A DNA stretch of 64,000 nt from Plotosus lineatus. Its lineage: Eukaryota; Chordata; Actinopteri; Siluriformes; Plotosidae. The position numbers and the translations under genes were made by a program. Below, in pieces: positions 45,113 to 56,261 of this stretch. A model generated the notes under the pieces. The model did no database searches. It had not been told where the DNA came from and saw only the letters and a list, made by a program, of their open reading frames with translations. Position 1 is the first letter of the stretch. Every line of letters begins with the position of its first letter. The DNA is taken from assembly GCA_024760905.1 (NCBI GenBank), contig CM045729.1, positions 80,287,550 through 80,351,549 on the forward strand, read 5' to 3'.

Positions 45113-46345
45113 CTAGTCCTTCTCAAAAAATTAGCATATTGTGATAAAGTTCATTATTTTCTGTAATGTACTGATAAACATTAGACTTTCATATATTTTA
45201 GATTCAGTACACAAAACTGAAGTAGTTCAAGCTTTTTATTGTTTTAATATTGATAATTTTGGCAAAAAAGTAAAGAAAAAACAAAAATACCTATCTCAAA
45301 AAATTAGCATATTTCATCCGACCAATAAAAAAAGTGGTTTTAATACAAAAAAAAGTCAACCTCAAATAATTATGTTCAGTTGTGCACTCAATACTTGGTC
45401 GGGAATCCTTCTGCAGAAATGACTGCTTCAATGCGGCGTGGCATGGAGGCAATCAGCCGGTGGCACTGCTGAGGTGTTACGGAGGCCCAGGATGCTTCGA
45501 TAGCGGCCTGAAGCTCATCCACAGTGTTGGGTCTGGTGTCTCTCAACTTTCTCTTCACAATATCCCACAGATTCTCTATGGGCTTCAGGTCAGGAGAATT
45601 GGCAGGCCAATTGAGCACAGTAATACCATGGTCAGTAAATCATTTAGCAGTGGTTTTGGCACTGTGAGCAGGTGCCAGGTCGTGCTGAAAAATGAAATCT
45701 TCATCTCCATAAAGCTTTTCAGCAGATGGAAGCATGAAGTGCTCCAAAATCTCCTGATAGCTAGCTGCATTGACCCCGCCCTTGATAAAACACAGTGGAC
45801 CAACACCAGCAGCTGACATGGCACCCCAGACCATCACTGACTGTGGGTACTTGACACTGGACTTCAGGCATTTTGGCATTTCCTTCTCCCCAGTCTTCCT
45901 CCAGACTCTGGCACCTTGATTTCCGAATGACGTGCAAAATTTGCTTTCATCCGAAAAAAGTGCTTCGGACCACTGAGCAACAGTCCAGTGCTGCTTCTCT
46001 GTAGCCCAGGTCAGGCACTTCTGCCGCTGTTTCTGGTTCAAAAGTGGCTTGACCTGGGGAATGCGACACCTGAAGCCCAGTCCACTGCTTCCACAGGTCC
46101 CCCAAGGTCTGGAATTGGCCCTTCTCCACAATCTTCCTCAGAGTCCGGTCACCTCTTCTGGTTGTGCAGCATTTTCTGCCATACTTTTTCCTTCCCACAG
46201 ACATCCCACTGAGGTGGCTTGATACAGCACTCTGGGAACAGCCTATTCGCTCAGAGATTTCTTTCTGTGTCTTACCCTCTTGCTTGAGGGTGTCAATGAT
46301 GGCCTTCTGGACAGCAGTCAGGTTGGCAGTCTTACCCATGATTGC
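45113..46345 (-). mobile_element. Tc1-like transposon, right end clipped
   Basis: The left end reads CTAGTCCTTCTCAAAAAATT with an internal direct repeat CTCAAAAAATTAGCATAT at about 45296. The transposase runs on the minus strand and the element stops right after its start codon region at about 46345, so the 5' UTR and outer inverted repeat are missing. LINE RT sequence begins there. Confidence 0.88.
45388..46341 (-). pseudogene. Tc1 transposase with two breaks
   Basis: Starts MGKTANLTAVQKAIIDTLKQ at 46341 with helix-turn-helix ISERIGCSQSAVSSHL. A deletion near 46080 removes about 55 bp between KQWTG and MGFRCRIP-like sequence. Then QVKPLLNQKQRQKCLTWATE, LFSDESKFC (first Asp), VMVWGAMSAAGVGPL, FIFQHDLAPAHSAKTT (second Asp), a stop near 45640, and LNWPANSPDLKPIENLWDIV with the catalytic Glu. 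All three DDE residues survive; the frame does not. Confidence 0.92.
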
Positions 46346-46468
46346 GCTACCAACACAGCACAAGTCATCGTAATAGCTCTTGATGATGTTCCTGAGAGTT
46401 TCAGGAATGCCATAAGCCTCTAGGATCTTCCAGAGGGTGTCTCTGTGTACGCTATCAGATGTCTTCAT
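45947..46468 (-). pseudogene. Chimeric frame: LINE RT fused to Tc1 transposase
   Basis: A single 173-codon open frame reads LINE RT (DSVHRDTLWKILEAYGIPET, IIKSYYDDLCCVG) and passes in frame into the Tc1 start (SAIMGKTANLTAVQ). The join is at about 46345-46350. It arises because the Tc1 lost its end exactly upstream of its start codon. No sign that it is expressed. Confidence 0.85.
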
Positions 46469-47644
46469 AAAGTCAATGAAGTTTATGTACTGCCTTCATT
46501 ACCACTCGGCACATTGCTCAATAATATTCCTCAGAGCAAATATGTGGTCCACACAGCGCCTCCCTTTACAAAATCCAGCTTGGTTTTGGCGAAGATGACT
46601 GTCTACTGCACCACATATTCTATTGTAGATGATTTTTGCCAAGAATTTTTCCTGGTACCTAGAGTAGAGTTATTCCTCGCCAGTTGTTGCAGTCAGTGAG
46701 CGTTCCTTTCTTCGGAATTTTGATGATTATCCCTTGCTTCCAGTCTGTTGGAACATCGCCACAGTTCCATATGGCTTCAAAAACATCGAAGAGGATCTTT
46801 GCTCATAAGGCTGGGTCTGCCTTGAAGAATTCCGGGCATGGTAAGTCAGGCCCTGGTGCTTTCCCATTCTTCAATGCTTTGATAACTCCTTTGATCTCAT
46901 GCAGGTCAGGTGGGTCAATCAGGATGTTGAGCTCAAGACCTACAGGTTGAACATCAGCTGTAGTTGTTGGGTCAGGTTGGTTCAAGACTTCTTGGAAAGG
47001 TTCAGCCCAGCGCCTCTCTTGGTCCCCCTTGGTTGTAAAAAGTCTTCCTTGCTTGTTCTTCACAGGTGCGTTGCTGTTGTTACGGAACTTTCCACATAGG
47101 CTGCTTCGTTATCTTGTATAGCTCACTTTGGTGCCCTAATATCGCTGCTTTTTCTGCTTTCTCTTCTACATATTCTCGCTTGTCTTTCCTGGCCATCTTC
47201 TTGACAACCTTGTTGGCTTCTCGGTATTGAGCTTTCAGGTTTTCCTGTATTCTTGCCGATTTAACGCAGAGTAGTCGTGACTTCAGATTGCGCCTCATTG
47301 CGATAGCCTCATAGATTCGAGCCTTCACTAATCCAATCCTTGCTCTGGGTTTTCTTTCGAGGGCCTAGCACTTCATTCCCTGTGCCTGTGTAGACAGTCT
47401 TCAAGTGTTCCCACAGCTTGTTGACCTGAACTTTTCCATCCTCAGTTTCAGCATCTTCTTCCCTAAAAACCTCGAACCTGTTCTTCAGCTGGAGAATGAA
47501 GTTGTACTTGTTTCTAGGATTCCTTAGGAGGCTGATATCAGGTTTCTGCACACCAGCTGTTTTCTTACCAGCGCTTCTGAGTTTCAGCCTAAGAGACGCT
47601 ACAACAAGATGATGGTCACTGCTGATATCAGCTCCACATTTCAC
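46346..47644 (-). pseudogene. Third LINE: linker and RT N-terminal part
   Basis: 47644-47309 has SSDHHLVVASLRLKLRSAGK and KYNFILQLKNRFEVF; 47328-47080 has KARIYEAIAMRRNLKSRLLC and MARKDKREYVEEKAEKA; 47063-46803 has RWAEPFQEVLNQPDP and IKALKNGKAPGPD (RT motif 1). Minus-strand frames from 46800 to 46470 continue the RT, up to DSVHRDTLWKILEAYGIPET. At least four frameshifts. Confidence 0.8.
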
Positions 47645-47728
47645 TTTGACATCAAGGAGGGTTCGTCGCTACGTGCCATTTATAACAATATGGTCGATTT
47701 GGTTCACATCTCGTTCATTAGGTGAGGT

Positions 47729-48330
47729 CTATGTGAGATTGTGGATGTCTTGATGTTGAAAGAGGGTGCCTCCTATAACTAAGTTGTGGCTAGCACATGT
47801 GTCAACCAGACGAAGACCATTTTCGTTCATAAGCCCGCAGCCTTCCTTCCCAATGATACGTTCGAAGTGCTTGTTGTCTCTGCCTACCTTGGCATTGAAG
47901 TCGCCCATCATGAGCAGCAAATTGTGTGTTGGCACATCCAATATAGCTGCTTCCAGTTGTTCATAGAAGGCGTCTTTGTCCTCCTCAGTGCTGTCATTGG
48001 TCGGGGCGTAGCACTGGATAATTGAGAAGTTAATATGCTGACCCTTCAATCTGGCACCCATAATTTGACTTCTGATTGGTTTCCAATGCAGAAGGCATTG
48101 CTCAGTCCCTTTCTTCAAGATCAGGGCAACCCCTTCTCGATGTTGACCGTCTCTCCGCCCTGAGTAGAGCACAGTCTCTCCGAGTGCAGTCTTGATCTCT
48201 CCACTGTCTGTCCATCTGCATTCACTTACACCTAAAAGTGTCAGGTCGTATCACCGCATTTCTGATGTTACTTGGGCCAGTCTTTCCGTCTCCTACATGG
48301 TGCGTACGTTCCAGATGCCCACTTTGGTTT
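47729..48330 (-). pseudogene. Third LINE: endonuclease
   Basis: KVGIWNVRTM, a stop, then LYSGRRDGQHREGVALILKK, IIQCYAPTNDSTEEDKDAFY, LLMMGDFNAKVGRDNKHFER and LVIGGTLFQHQDIHNLT. These are APE blocks (G-V-A-L, Y-A-P, GDFN). The DHI and SDH blocks follow in the next frame (CGADISSDHHLVVASLRLKL at about 47640). Confidence 0.82.
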
Positions 48331-48480
48331 TCTGTTTCGTATTCAGTACTTCCGTCTTCGTGCCAGTAGCGTCCTCTCGGCTTTTTTTTCACTGGCAGTC
48401 ATACTAGCTTCATTCTGAGGCTCCGGAAGGTGAGCACGATCGATTGGAGTTACATTTGTTGCTGTTTCCGTAACATACTA

Positions 48481-48512
48481 TTTTTACAAGGTCTTGTTGT
48501 TAGCCATATGCT
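48481..48512. other. Junction between LINE and gypsy element
   Basis: Short sequence not clearly part of either element. Confidence 0.4.
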
Positions 48513-48519
48513 CAACCCC

Positions 48520-48830
48520 CTATAACCTGGAGGGCCAGTTGGATGCTTTTAGTCTGGCCTCTACCCCGAAGACCTGTCTGACATAGGAAACCCTACCAGG
48601 CCCGAAGGACCCGTCAGCATAGCTCTTGAGGTCATTGAGACGCAAAAGCTTCTCAACCATCGACAAGGCAGCATCCGCTGAGAAGGCCGTAGGGAGGTAG
48701 GACAGGTTTTTATGGCTGGTCCAGACCACAAAGGGGTGAGCTGCCCCTTCCAGCCAGTGCCTCCACTCCTGGAGTGCCAAGACCACCAGCTCGCGATTCC
48801 CAACATCATAATTCAGTTACGCCGGGGACA
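48520..48830 (-). pseudogene. Gypsy RNase H start and unknown extension
   Basis: Minus strand: [24 protein letters not shown] sequence and [15 protein letters not shown], the RNase H front. The expected continuation with the DALSR block is absent. Instead [37 protein letters not shown] continues to a stop at 48520; I do not recognise this part. Probably a deletion junction. Confidence 0.65.
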
Positions 48831-49929
48831 AGCGACGGGAGAAGAAGGCGCATGGGTGGAGCTTCTGGTCTGTGGGAGACTGTTGGGAGAGGACTGCCCC
48901 CACCCCTGAGTCCAAGGTGTCAACTTCTACCACAAACTGCAGCGAGGGGTCCGGGTGGATCAGTATGGGCACGTGGACGAATTTCGCCTTCAGCCAGTCA
49001 AACACTACCTGGGCACTTGGGGACCACTGAAACAAGGTCTTGGGTGATGTCAACTGTGTGAGGGGGGCTGCTAGGCGCCTGTAGTCCTGCACGAACTGGC
49101 GATAGAAGTTCGTGAACCCCAGGAACCTCTGCAGCTGTTTCCACGTCCCTGGAGTCGGCCACTCCACCACTGCCTTCACCTTCGCCGGATCAGTTCCTAT
49201 CTGCCCCTTCTCCACAATGAACCCCAGGAACGGGACTGAGGGGACATGGAACTCGCACTTTTCTGCCTTCACAAACAATCTGTTCTCCAGGAGCCTCTTT
49301 AGTACCATTCTCACGTGGCGGAGATGTTCTTCTTGGTCTCTAGAGAAGATCAGAATGTCGTCCAGGTATACAAATACGAAGCGGTTCAGCATGTCCCTAA
49401 GCACATCGTTGACCAGAGCTTGGAAAACCGCCGGGGCATTGGTTAGTCCGAATGGCATGACCAGGTATTCGAAGTGCCCCAGGGGCGTGTTGAACGCCGT
49501 CTTCCACTCGTCCCCCTCCCGAATTCGGACTAAGTGGTAGGCATTTCTCAGGTCCAGCTTGGAAAAAACAGTAGCATAGTGGAGAGGGGTGAAGGCTAAA
49601 TCGATTAGGGGGCGAGGGTACGTGTTTTTAATGGTGATCTGGCCCGTGTAATCAATGCAAGGTCTCAGGGTCTTGTCTTTCTTTTCGACGAAGAAGAATC
49701 CCGCCCCTTCCGGGGAAGATGAGGGCCAAATGAGACCTGCAGCCAGCGACTCATTGATGTATGCCTCCATGGCATCTTTCTCCGGCTTAGAGAGGTTGTA
49801 TAGTTGCTGGGAATGGAGCGTGGAACCTGGGAGTAGATCAATGGCGCAGTCGTATGGTCGATGAGGAGGTAAGGAGCAAGCCCGGTCCTTGCTGAAAACC
49901 TCTTCCAGGTCATGATATTCTTCGGGCAC
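48817..49929 (-). pseudogene. Gypsy reverse transcriptase
   Basis: 370 codons: [83 protein letters not shown] (intact YLDD), [31 protein letters not shown] and [11 protein letters not shown] at the entry to RNase H. The RT domain itself is open throughout and looks intact. It is one frame off from the RNase H below. Confidence 0.92.
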
Positions 49930-49984
49930 GCCGGCTAAGTCCAGATCCTCCAGGTCGACCGGAGTTCATGAAGCTTGGGAAGGC

Positions 49985-50406
49985 ACGGTTGTCATTAGGC
50001 AGTGTCACAGACAGTAGTCACTCCAGCCGCGTATGGTGAGGGTGCGCCAGTCAATGTGGGGATTGTGAGTCTGCAACCATGGCCACCCCAACACCAGGGG
50101 AGAGAAAGAGGCAGGGAGAACAAACAGTTCCAAATATACTTGGTGGTTACCTGGCAAAGTGAGCTTCACTGGCTTGGTCTTGTGCATGACGCGAGCGATG
50201 CGTCGGCCATCTATGGCCACCACCTCCTTGGGGGTCTGAAGTTCATACACGGGTAGGTCGTGGAGCTCAACCATCCCCGGATCGATAAAGTTGGCGTCAG
50301 CGCCTGAGTCAATAAATACGTCTACAGGATGAGAGTGTTGCATGGAGTGTAGCGTACCTTGAACTCGCAGGCGCGTTCCGGGGGTCATGCGGGATCCTCT
50401 CGTCAC
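49985..50406 (-). pseudogene. Gypsy protease
   Basis: Open frame with [20 protein letters not shown] (the DSGA active site), then VVAIDGRRIARVMHKTKPV and FSPLVLGWPWLQTHNPHIDW, the usual G-x-x-W-L end block. A retropepsin-like aspartic protease, which acts as a dimer. It ends at a frameshift before the RT. Confidence 0.85.
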
Positions 50407-51357
50407 TGTCGGCCTCTACACTGGGGCACTGGGCAAGGTAATGGCCCTTCTCGGCGCAGTAGATGCAGAGACCGTTGGCCAACCGCCGGTGCCTCTCTTC
50501 AGCCGTCAGTCTGGTGCAGTTCACCTGCATGGGTTCTTGGCTGTCATCCTCCCTCAGAGGGGGAAATGGCGAGTGGGTTCGAAGTGGGGCCCCCTTCCGG
50601 GATCTATCCCTCTCTCTCAGCCGGTTGTCCAGTCTGGTGGACAAGGCGATTAACTCCTCCAGCGTAGTCGTCTTGTCTCGGGCCGTGAGCTCGTCCTTCA
50701 GCCGTTCATTGAGCCCCTGCAGGAAGACCCCCCGAAGCGCGGGGTTGTTCCAGCCACTTTCGGTGGTGAGAATCCAGAATCAAATGGCGTACTCCACCAC
50801 CAACTGTGAGCCTTGCCAGATACGTAGGAGCTGGGAGCTTGCCTCCTCCCCATTCACCGGATGATCGAACACCTTCTTCATTTCTTGCATGAACTGTTCT
50901 ACTTGGGAGCAGAATTCCATGTTGCGGATAGCGACCGCCAGCGCCCAGGACGAGGCTTGCTCCGTGAGTAAGCTCATGATGAAGGCGGTTTTTGCTTGAT
51001 CTGTGGCGTATGTGAGCGGCTGCTCACTTAAGATAAGCGAGCACTGGTGAAGGAATTGTGCGCAGGAGCCGATTGTGCCCGAATACCTGGCTGGTGTGGG
51101 GATGAGTGGTTCTCAGTGCGCGGGTAGCATCACTGGCGCTGGCGCTGCTGCTGAAGTGGAAAGTGAAGGGTGAGGGGGTGGGGTCGAGGCAACGAGGTGA
51201 GTCGCGACGGCGTCCATACTTCCACCGAGCTGGCCATGCTGGTGGTAATGCGCTGGAGATTGTCCATCATCTGATGCAGGATGGAGTCGTGTCATCCCAG
51301 CAGGGCGCCCTAGTCGGATAGTTTCTGCCGAAGTTGCGCAGTCTCCGCTGGGTCCAT
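50407..51357 (-). pseudogene. Gypsy gag
   Basis: ATG at 51357-51355 gives MDPAETAQLRQKLSD and then an in-frame TAG at 51312-51310. The capsid region follows ([60 protein letters not shown] in shifted frames) to the nucleocapsid finger [15 protein letters not shown] (CX2CX4HX4C) at about 50475. Gag would form cytoplasmic particles. Early stop and frameshifts make it nonfunctional. Confidence 0.85.
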
Positions 51358-51381
51358 GTTTCCGGTCAGAAGATTCTGTTA

Positions 51382-51688
51382 TGCCTGGAGTGTATGCGTA
51401 GGACCCAGAGATGCAGGAGACCAAAAGAAGGTTCAAATGATTTATTTAACACTAGGAACTGTCAATCACTGGGATACTAAGTCGAGAGAACTGGTCGAGC
51501 ACGAAGCAAGAACCAGGAGTCAGAGAGAAAGCCGAGGAGCAGAGTCACGGGGAAACCAATCTTCTGACATCAGAGGGAAGCGCCCCGCGCCCATAAGCTG
51601 GCTGCTTTACTGATTCCAGATTGGGACCAGGTGCGCTCAGCTCGGACTCGCCTACCGACAACCGCCACGCCCCTCGCCAGCACCTGCA
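51382..51688 (-). mobile_element. 5' LTR of the gypsy element
   Basis: Starts TGCAGGTGCTGG and ends CCAGGCA, with AATAAATCATTTG (poly-A signal region) near 51450. Followed by TAACAGAATCTTCTGACC, which should include the primer-binding site. About 307 bp. Confidence 0.75.
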
Positions 51689-52057
51689 ATGATTAAGGAA
51701 AAGTTAGTTCCGCCAGCCAGCACAGACCATAAACAAGTTGTTTACACAAAGAGGAACAGGCAGTGGTTTTGTGAAAATAAAAGGATCCAGCTTTTCCACA
51801 TGATTATTAATACTTAAGAAATGCATGATTAATACTTTGTTCTGTCCCAGTAATATTCTATCAAATAGATTACTGATTGATTTCAACTATTTAGGTTTGA
51901 TCAGACCCCAATTGGGGGGAGTCACTTGTTTGCATGGATTGATCAAAAGATTGAGACTATCAGTAATTAAATGTCCCAATAGTCAGGACCCAAACTATCC
52001 AGACAAGCTCAAAATCTCATTTAATTTTTGATTTTACAAGAATTTATTTACAGCAGG

Positions 52058-52059
<2 letters not shown>
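51689..52059. other. Unassigned sequence
   Basis: AT-rich, no recognised element. Confidence 0.5.

Positions 52060-52126
<67 letters not shown>
52060..52126. repeat. (TG)n microsatellite
   Basis: About 32 TG units. Confidence 0.97.
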
Positions 52127-52130
<4 letters not shown>

Positions 52131-52350
52131 CATATGTGCGGATTGCTGTGTGAACAGGTCCAGTCAGCAAAACAAAACTGAAATGCTTTCATGGTCTCAG
52201 CTACACAAATAAAACATGACCAAGACCAGATGGCATTAGCATATTGTCTCCAAATATTTTTTACATTCTACAGGTAATTTTATTGATAATACTGTATATA
52301 TTACTTACTGACTGGAGTCACGGCTCCTCCACATTGATAGAAGTCAGTTT
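52127..52350. other. Unassigned sequence
   Basis: Nothing recognised. Confidence 0.4.
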
Positions 52351-52605
52351 AATGTGGTTTGGGTATCTGATTAGAATGCCTCCTGGTCACCTCTCTTTGG
52401 ATGTGTCCCAGACATGTCCAGGAAAAGACTTCAAGGTAGACGGTAGACCCAGAACTTGTAGGGCTTTATACATCTGTCTATCAATGGGAACAACCCAGGA
52501 GAAAGGAGAATGTCGCGAAGGAGAGGGATGCCTGAGTTTTCCTTGTAGACTTCTCTTCTCCATGACTCAATCTCGAATAAGCTGAGGAAAATATAAATGA
52601 ATTGC
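52351..52605 (+). mobile_element. Old LINE 3' fragment
   Basis: Starts GTGGTTTGGGTATCTGATTA; in frame WFGYLIRMPPGHLSLDV, then a G-R-P-R-T-like stretch, ending GAATAAGCTGAGGAAAAT. This is the C-terminal end and tail pattern of common fish LINEs (WFGHL.RMP block). Very degraded; clade not assigned. Confidence 0.55.
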
Positions 52606-52654
52606 TTGCAATATGCTTATTCATTTTATGAGCCATTCCTCATCAACTTGTTTA

Positions 52655-52805
52655 ACAGGAAGTTTGTAGCATAGACCAATGGGATACATCCTGAACAGCT
52701 TGCCAGTCCACCACAGGACTAACATATACACACAATTATGCACATGTTTACATCTACAGACAATCTAGAGAAAAGTTGTAACAGCCAATCTATGCAATAT
52801 GCCTG
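52655..52805 (-). mobile_element. Old SINE2 fragment
   Basis: Inverted middle of SINE2 (ATACATCCTGAACAGCTTGC, AACAGCCAATCTATGCAATA), next to a C-run at 52808-52823. Confidence 0.5.
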
Positions 52806-53347
52806 AACCCCCCCCCCTCCCCCCACCCACCAACACAAGCACATTTCATACTGTGTTCCATATACATATTTCTGGTAAATGATCTGCTATAGAGGATCTT
52901 TTCCATATGATAGTGTCATGACTGTGTTCCATGTGTTGTAGGTGAGCAACAGCAAATTTTCAAGCTTCTTAGTAAGTATTCTGTCATTAATACACCAACA
53001 GTGTAGAGTGTTTTGTTCTATTACACTTCTTCTAAACTGCCACCTGGATGTTCTTGATGTGCTCACCATACAGAGACCTTTGACAAAGTCACAGTTAAAA
53101 CTGGTTATAAATAACTTGTCATCATGTCTTTCTGCACATGTTCAATGACTCACCTTGTACCATGATAGCCCTTTTTTGCATTTTGAATCTTTGTGGCCTA
53201 TGGTTGGAGTTGCAGGTGACCTGTCCTCTAAAGCTGGTGAAAGTATCCTACCATCTCTTCATTGCTGCAGTGAGTGTGTTCTATTATTTTTATTATTAAT
53301 ATCTGACTTGTGTCACTTTCTATTTTTTCCTGAACATTTGTTATTTG

Positions 53348-53685
53348 CAGTTCAACATAGTGATATAGTGTTTAGCCCATCTTCCTAACAGCATGAAGGT
53401 CCTAGGTTAAATCCTCAGGCTTGGGCATTTCCGTGTAGTGTATGGCTTCCCTATGTTTGTGTTGGGTTCCATTTGGATACTTCGGTTTTCTGCCACAGTC
53501 CAAAGACATGCATGTTAGGCTAAGTGGCTGATCAAAATTGACCCTAGTGTAATTGTGAATGGTTCTGTGTGGGTCACCATTCGGTTTAGGGTGTACTTGG
53601 TTGCCACCCAGTTTCAGCTGAGACTGGCACCATCCATCTGAATCTAGTACAAATCAGTGGTTCAGAAAATGAGTGAGTGAGATTT
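53348..53685 (+). mobile_element. Old SINE2 copy
   Basis: Decayed head (AAGGTCCTAGGTTAAATCCT), middle (GCCACAGTCCAAAGACATGC) and tail (CAGTGGTTCAGAAAATGAGT). Confidence 0.7.
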
Positions 53686-54008
53686 GTTACTTGAAAACAA
53701 TGTAAAAGAAACACCCATTTAAACTTTTCACAGAATTCATTTGTCTGTCTGCATCTCGATGTGTAGGAAAATGTATCTCTATTCCATCAGACCAGAGTAT
53801 AAATTTCTGGGTATGTTCAAAAGCATTAATGTGTAGAGAATAAATACCTGTATAACCAAACACACTAAATGCTGTGTCCTGAGGGTGTGAAAACTTTTCT
53901 CTCACCCCGGTCAGTGTGTCATTCACTATGTGTTGGTTTATTCAGAGTCAATGTAAAGTAGGACACAAGGGACAGATGGGTTTGCATAAGCCAATTTGCC
54001 TGAAGGAT

Positions 54009-54079
<71 letters not shown>

Positions 54080-54117
54080 GAGTTCATCACTCAAGACAAA
54101 AAATAACTTTTTTATGG

Positions 54118-54214
<97 letters not shown>
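54009..54214. repeat. (CA)n and (TA)n microsatellites
   Basis: About 34 CA units at 54009-54077 and about 46 TA units at 54120-54213. Confidence 0.97.
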
Positions 54215-54216
<2 letters not shown>

Positions 54217-54420
54217 GGATTTAGCTTCAAATTTAATTTTCCTCTTACCACACTACACCAACAGTCAAGCTCTGTAGACTTAATAGTTAATGCAAAGTCA
54301 CAAACTTAAATTGATGTGATATTTGTTATAACAGTCCATGATATTAAAACCAATGAAACTAAAATGGAAGTGGTATAAAGTGGTACATTAAGGAGAACAT
54401 ATTTATTTATCGAAAAAGTA

Positions 54421-54624
54421 CTTCTCTTTATCTCATATCAACTGTGTTGTATCCTTACTGTGATGCCACTGTTCATGTTTGATTGCTCTTTATCAGTTAA
54501 TCACTAAGAGTGGGAGAGAGTTGGAGATTTTGTAAATGGGCTAGCTCTCCTGCTGCACTTGTAGATTCCTCCTGAAAACAAAAACAATGTCTAAGAGCTT
54601 ATAACTGTGTTCAAGATAAAATTG

Positions 54625-54660
<36 letters not shown>

Positions 54661-55250
54661 TAAATAACAAATTAGTTGTATTTTAGTCATTGATTTAATA
54701 AATTTTTTCAGCATATTTTATATTTTTATGAAAGGCTGAGCAATTTAATTCCATCGGTGATCTGATCTTGTCTGTTGCACAAAATAGTCCCAAGGATGAT
54801 ACAAATGAACAAAATATCACCCAACAAAATATCATCCATATTACGAGACCGAGTTATATTTCACTTTATTAAATGAGAATAACTTTTTCAACTCTTCTTC
54901 TTCTTGCTGTTAGTGGTTCTTAGTGCTGTTAGTGCCGTTTGCTAACTTTACAGCAAAAATCATCCACAGGATAACTGTCTCCTTTACTTACACCATTTTA
55001 AAATATGACATTGATCCTGCCATGTGTTGTGTTGAAGATTTAATATTTTATTCATATCCAGAAAGTGCTCAAGTTCATGACTGATTATTATGGATTTCTT
55101 CATTTTATTTTTCATCATAACTTTTAAATTTTGTAATAGCTGGATAATTTATACTCTGGAGAACTTTATTCTGATGTTTTCTGGCCTTGGTTTTGGCTTT
55201 TGAGGCTGAGCCTGTGACAGCACTTCAGTTTTGTCTTGCTAACTAGAACC
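54421..55250. other. Unassigned sequence
   Basis: Poly-T at 54629-54659; otherwise nothing recognised. Confidence 0.5.
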
Positions 55251-55287
55251 ACCCCCCCCCCCCCCCCACACACACACACACACATAT

Positions 55288-55320
<33 letters not shown>
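55251..55320. repeat. Poly-C and (CA)n tract
   Basis: C-run at 55251-55267, then (CA)n interrupted by ATATAA. Confidence 0.95.
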
Positions 55321-55324
<4 letters not shown>

Positions 55325-55378
55325 AAACCCATGCAAGCACAGTTAGAACATGCAAACTTCACACAGAATTGTACAGAA

Positions 55379-55683
55379 TCTGGTAGCGTAGTGGTTAGAG
55401 TGCTGGGCTCATGATCGGGAGGTTTAAGTTCAAATCCCACTGAGACCCTCACTGTGCTAACACCCCTGGGCAAGGTCTCGACCACAAGTGTGCCTCTGTT
55501 CACCCAGCAGTATAAATGGATACCAGTAAAAATATACTGGAAAGGTAACCTGCGATGGACTAGCATCCCATCCAGGAGGAGTTGAACTCCTGGTCACTTC
55601 ACGATACGGAAACCGGGGATAAGCACCAGCCTGATGAGCCTCTAGGCTTGGGTGTAAAAACCCAACAGACTTACCTACCTACC
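55379..55683 (+). mobile_element. tRNA-derived SINE, third family (SINE3)
   Basis: A box TAGCGTAGTGG (55384-55394) and B box AGTTCAAATCC (55427-55437) in a tRNA-like head. The body has CCTGCGATGGACTAGCATCC, and the tail ends in (ACCT)n at 55668-55683. No shared sequence with SINE1 or SINE2 outside the head. Confidence 0.8.
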
Positions 55684-56250
55684 TTTACATGAAGCTTAAA
55701 ACAGCCAATCAACGCTTACAATACGTGAGGCGCTCAATGCCGAAAGTAGTGTACTTGTGAAAGTTGTGTACTTGCTGTGGGTTATACAGACTTCCGGTCG
55801 TTCAAGTGCACAAGGGTGACGTTGAACTCGTTTAGAATACAGCCTGCACGATGTGAATCCCAGTAAAGCGGAGAGTTCTTTCTTTTGTATAAGTAAGTAA
55901 GTAAACTTTATTCAAGAGATGCATACAAAGGACAAGTACAAATCCGAATGAATATTAATATAAAAAAGTAAACACTTTTAGGATTCTGCTAATAGATAAT
56001 AAATATATGTAATTGTCCTGTAAATTGTGGATTCAGGTTTTCATTAATTTTACAACTCTTTGCTTAACTGAGTATGTATTAGATTGTGCCGATCTCCACA
56101 GATAGTTAATTCATTTCTGTGTATGAGACTTGCACCAATGCTAGTAGGCTTACGCTTCTGACCAACCATATTTGCTTAGGGTTATAAAAGTCCGCAAAAC
56201 AGTGTAAACACAAAGATCACAGAGACGACATCTTAACACAAGGGTAATAT
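55684..56250 (-). mobile_element. Tigger-type family A fragment
   Basis: Matches the inner part of 32646-33712 in the same orientation (TACATGAAGCTTAAAACAGC, ACAGACTTCCGGTC, CTTACGCTTCTGACCAACCA). Both ends are missing. It is interrupted by the LINE tail at 55888-56025. Confidence 0.82.
55888..56025 (-). mobile_element. LINE 3'-end insertion
   Basis: On the minus strand it ends in CTTGAATAAAGTTTACTTAC and repeats of CTTA, the form of an L2/CR1-type 3' end. Its absence at the matching point of the 33.3 kb copy shows it was inserted into the Tigger element. Confidence 0.6.
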
Positions 56251-56261
56251 GTATATATAAC

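Larger units (their letters stand above)
46346..48480 (-). mobile_element. Third LINE type, 3'-truncated (APE endonuclease plus RT)
   Basis: Minus strand from about 48480. The endonuclease begins KVGIWNVRTM near 48315 and the RT is cut by the Tc1 at 46346, so the catalytic second Asp box and 3' end are absent. Sequence type is similar to the I/Nimb-like endonuclease-reverse-transcriptase families, a tentative call. Distinct from the L2, RTE and LINE-J proteins. Confidence 0.75.
48513..51688 (-). mobile_element. Ty3/gypsy LTR retrotransposon, 3' part lost
   Basis: Minus strand: 5' LTR 51688-51382, PBS, gag, protease, RT, start of RNase H, then a break near 48700. No integrase and no 3' LTR. 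GC content is higher than the surroundings, consistent with a fairly recent insertion. Confidence 0.92.
53160..54420 (+). repeat. Left unit of an old local duplication
   Basis: Collinear matches to 58930-60760: 53166-53275 with 58943-59040 (shared GCAGGTGACC, CATCTCTT), 53938-54012 with 60211-60287 (shared AATGTAAAGTA, CCAATTT, AGGATGACACA), and 54385-54412 with 60736-60763 (ATATTTATTTAT). Other elements have since entered each unit. Confidence 0.6.

Noticed and set aside
55625..55665. Third hammerhead in SINE3 (CTGATGAG followed by a GCC/GGC stem)
   Set aside because: The GAAA core after stem II is absent (TTGGG instead).
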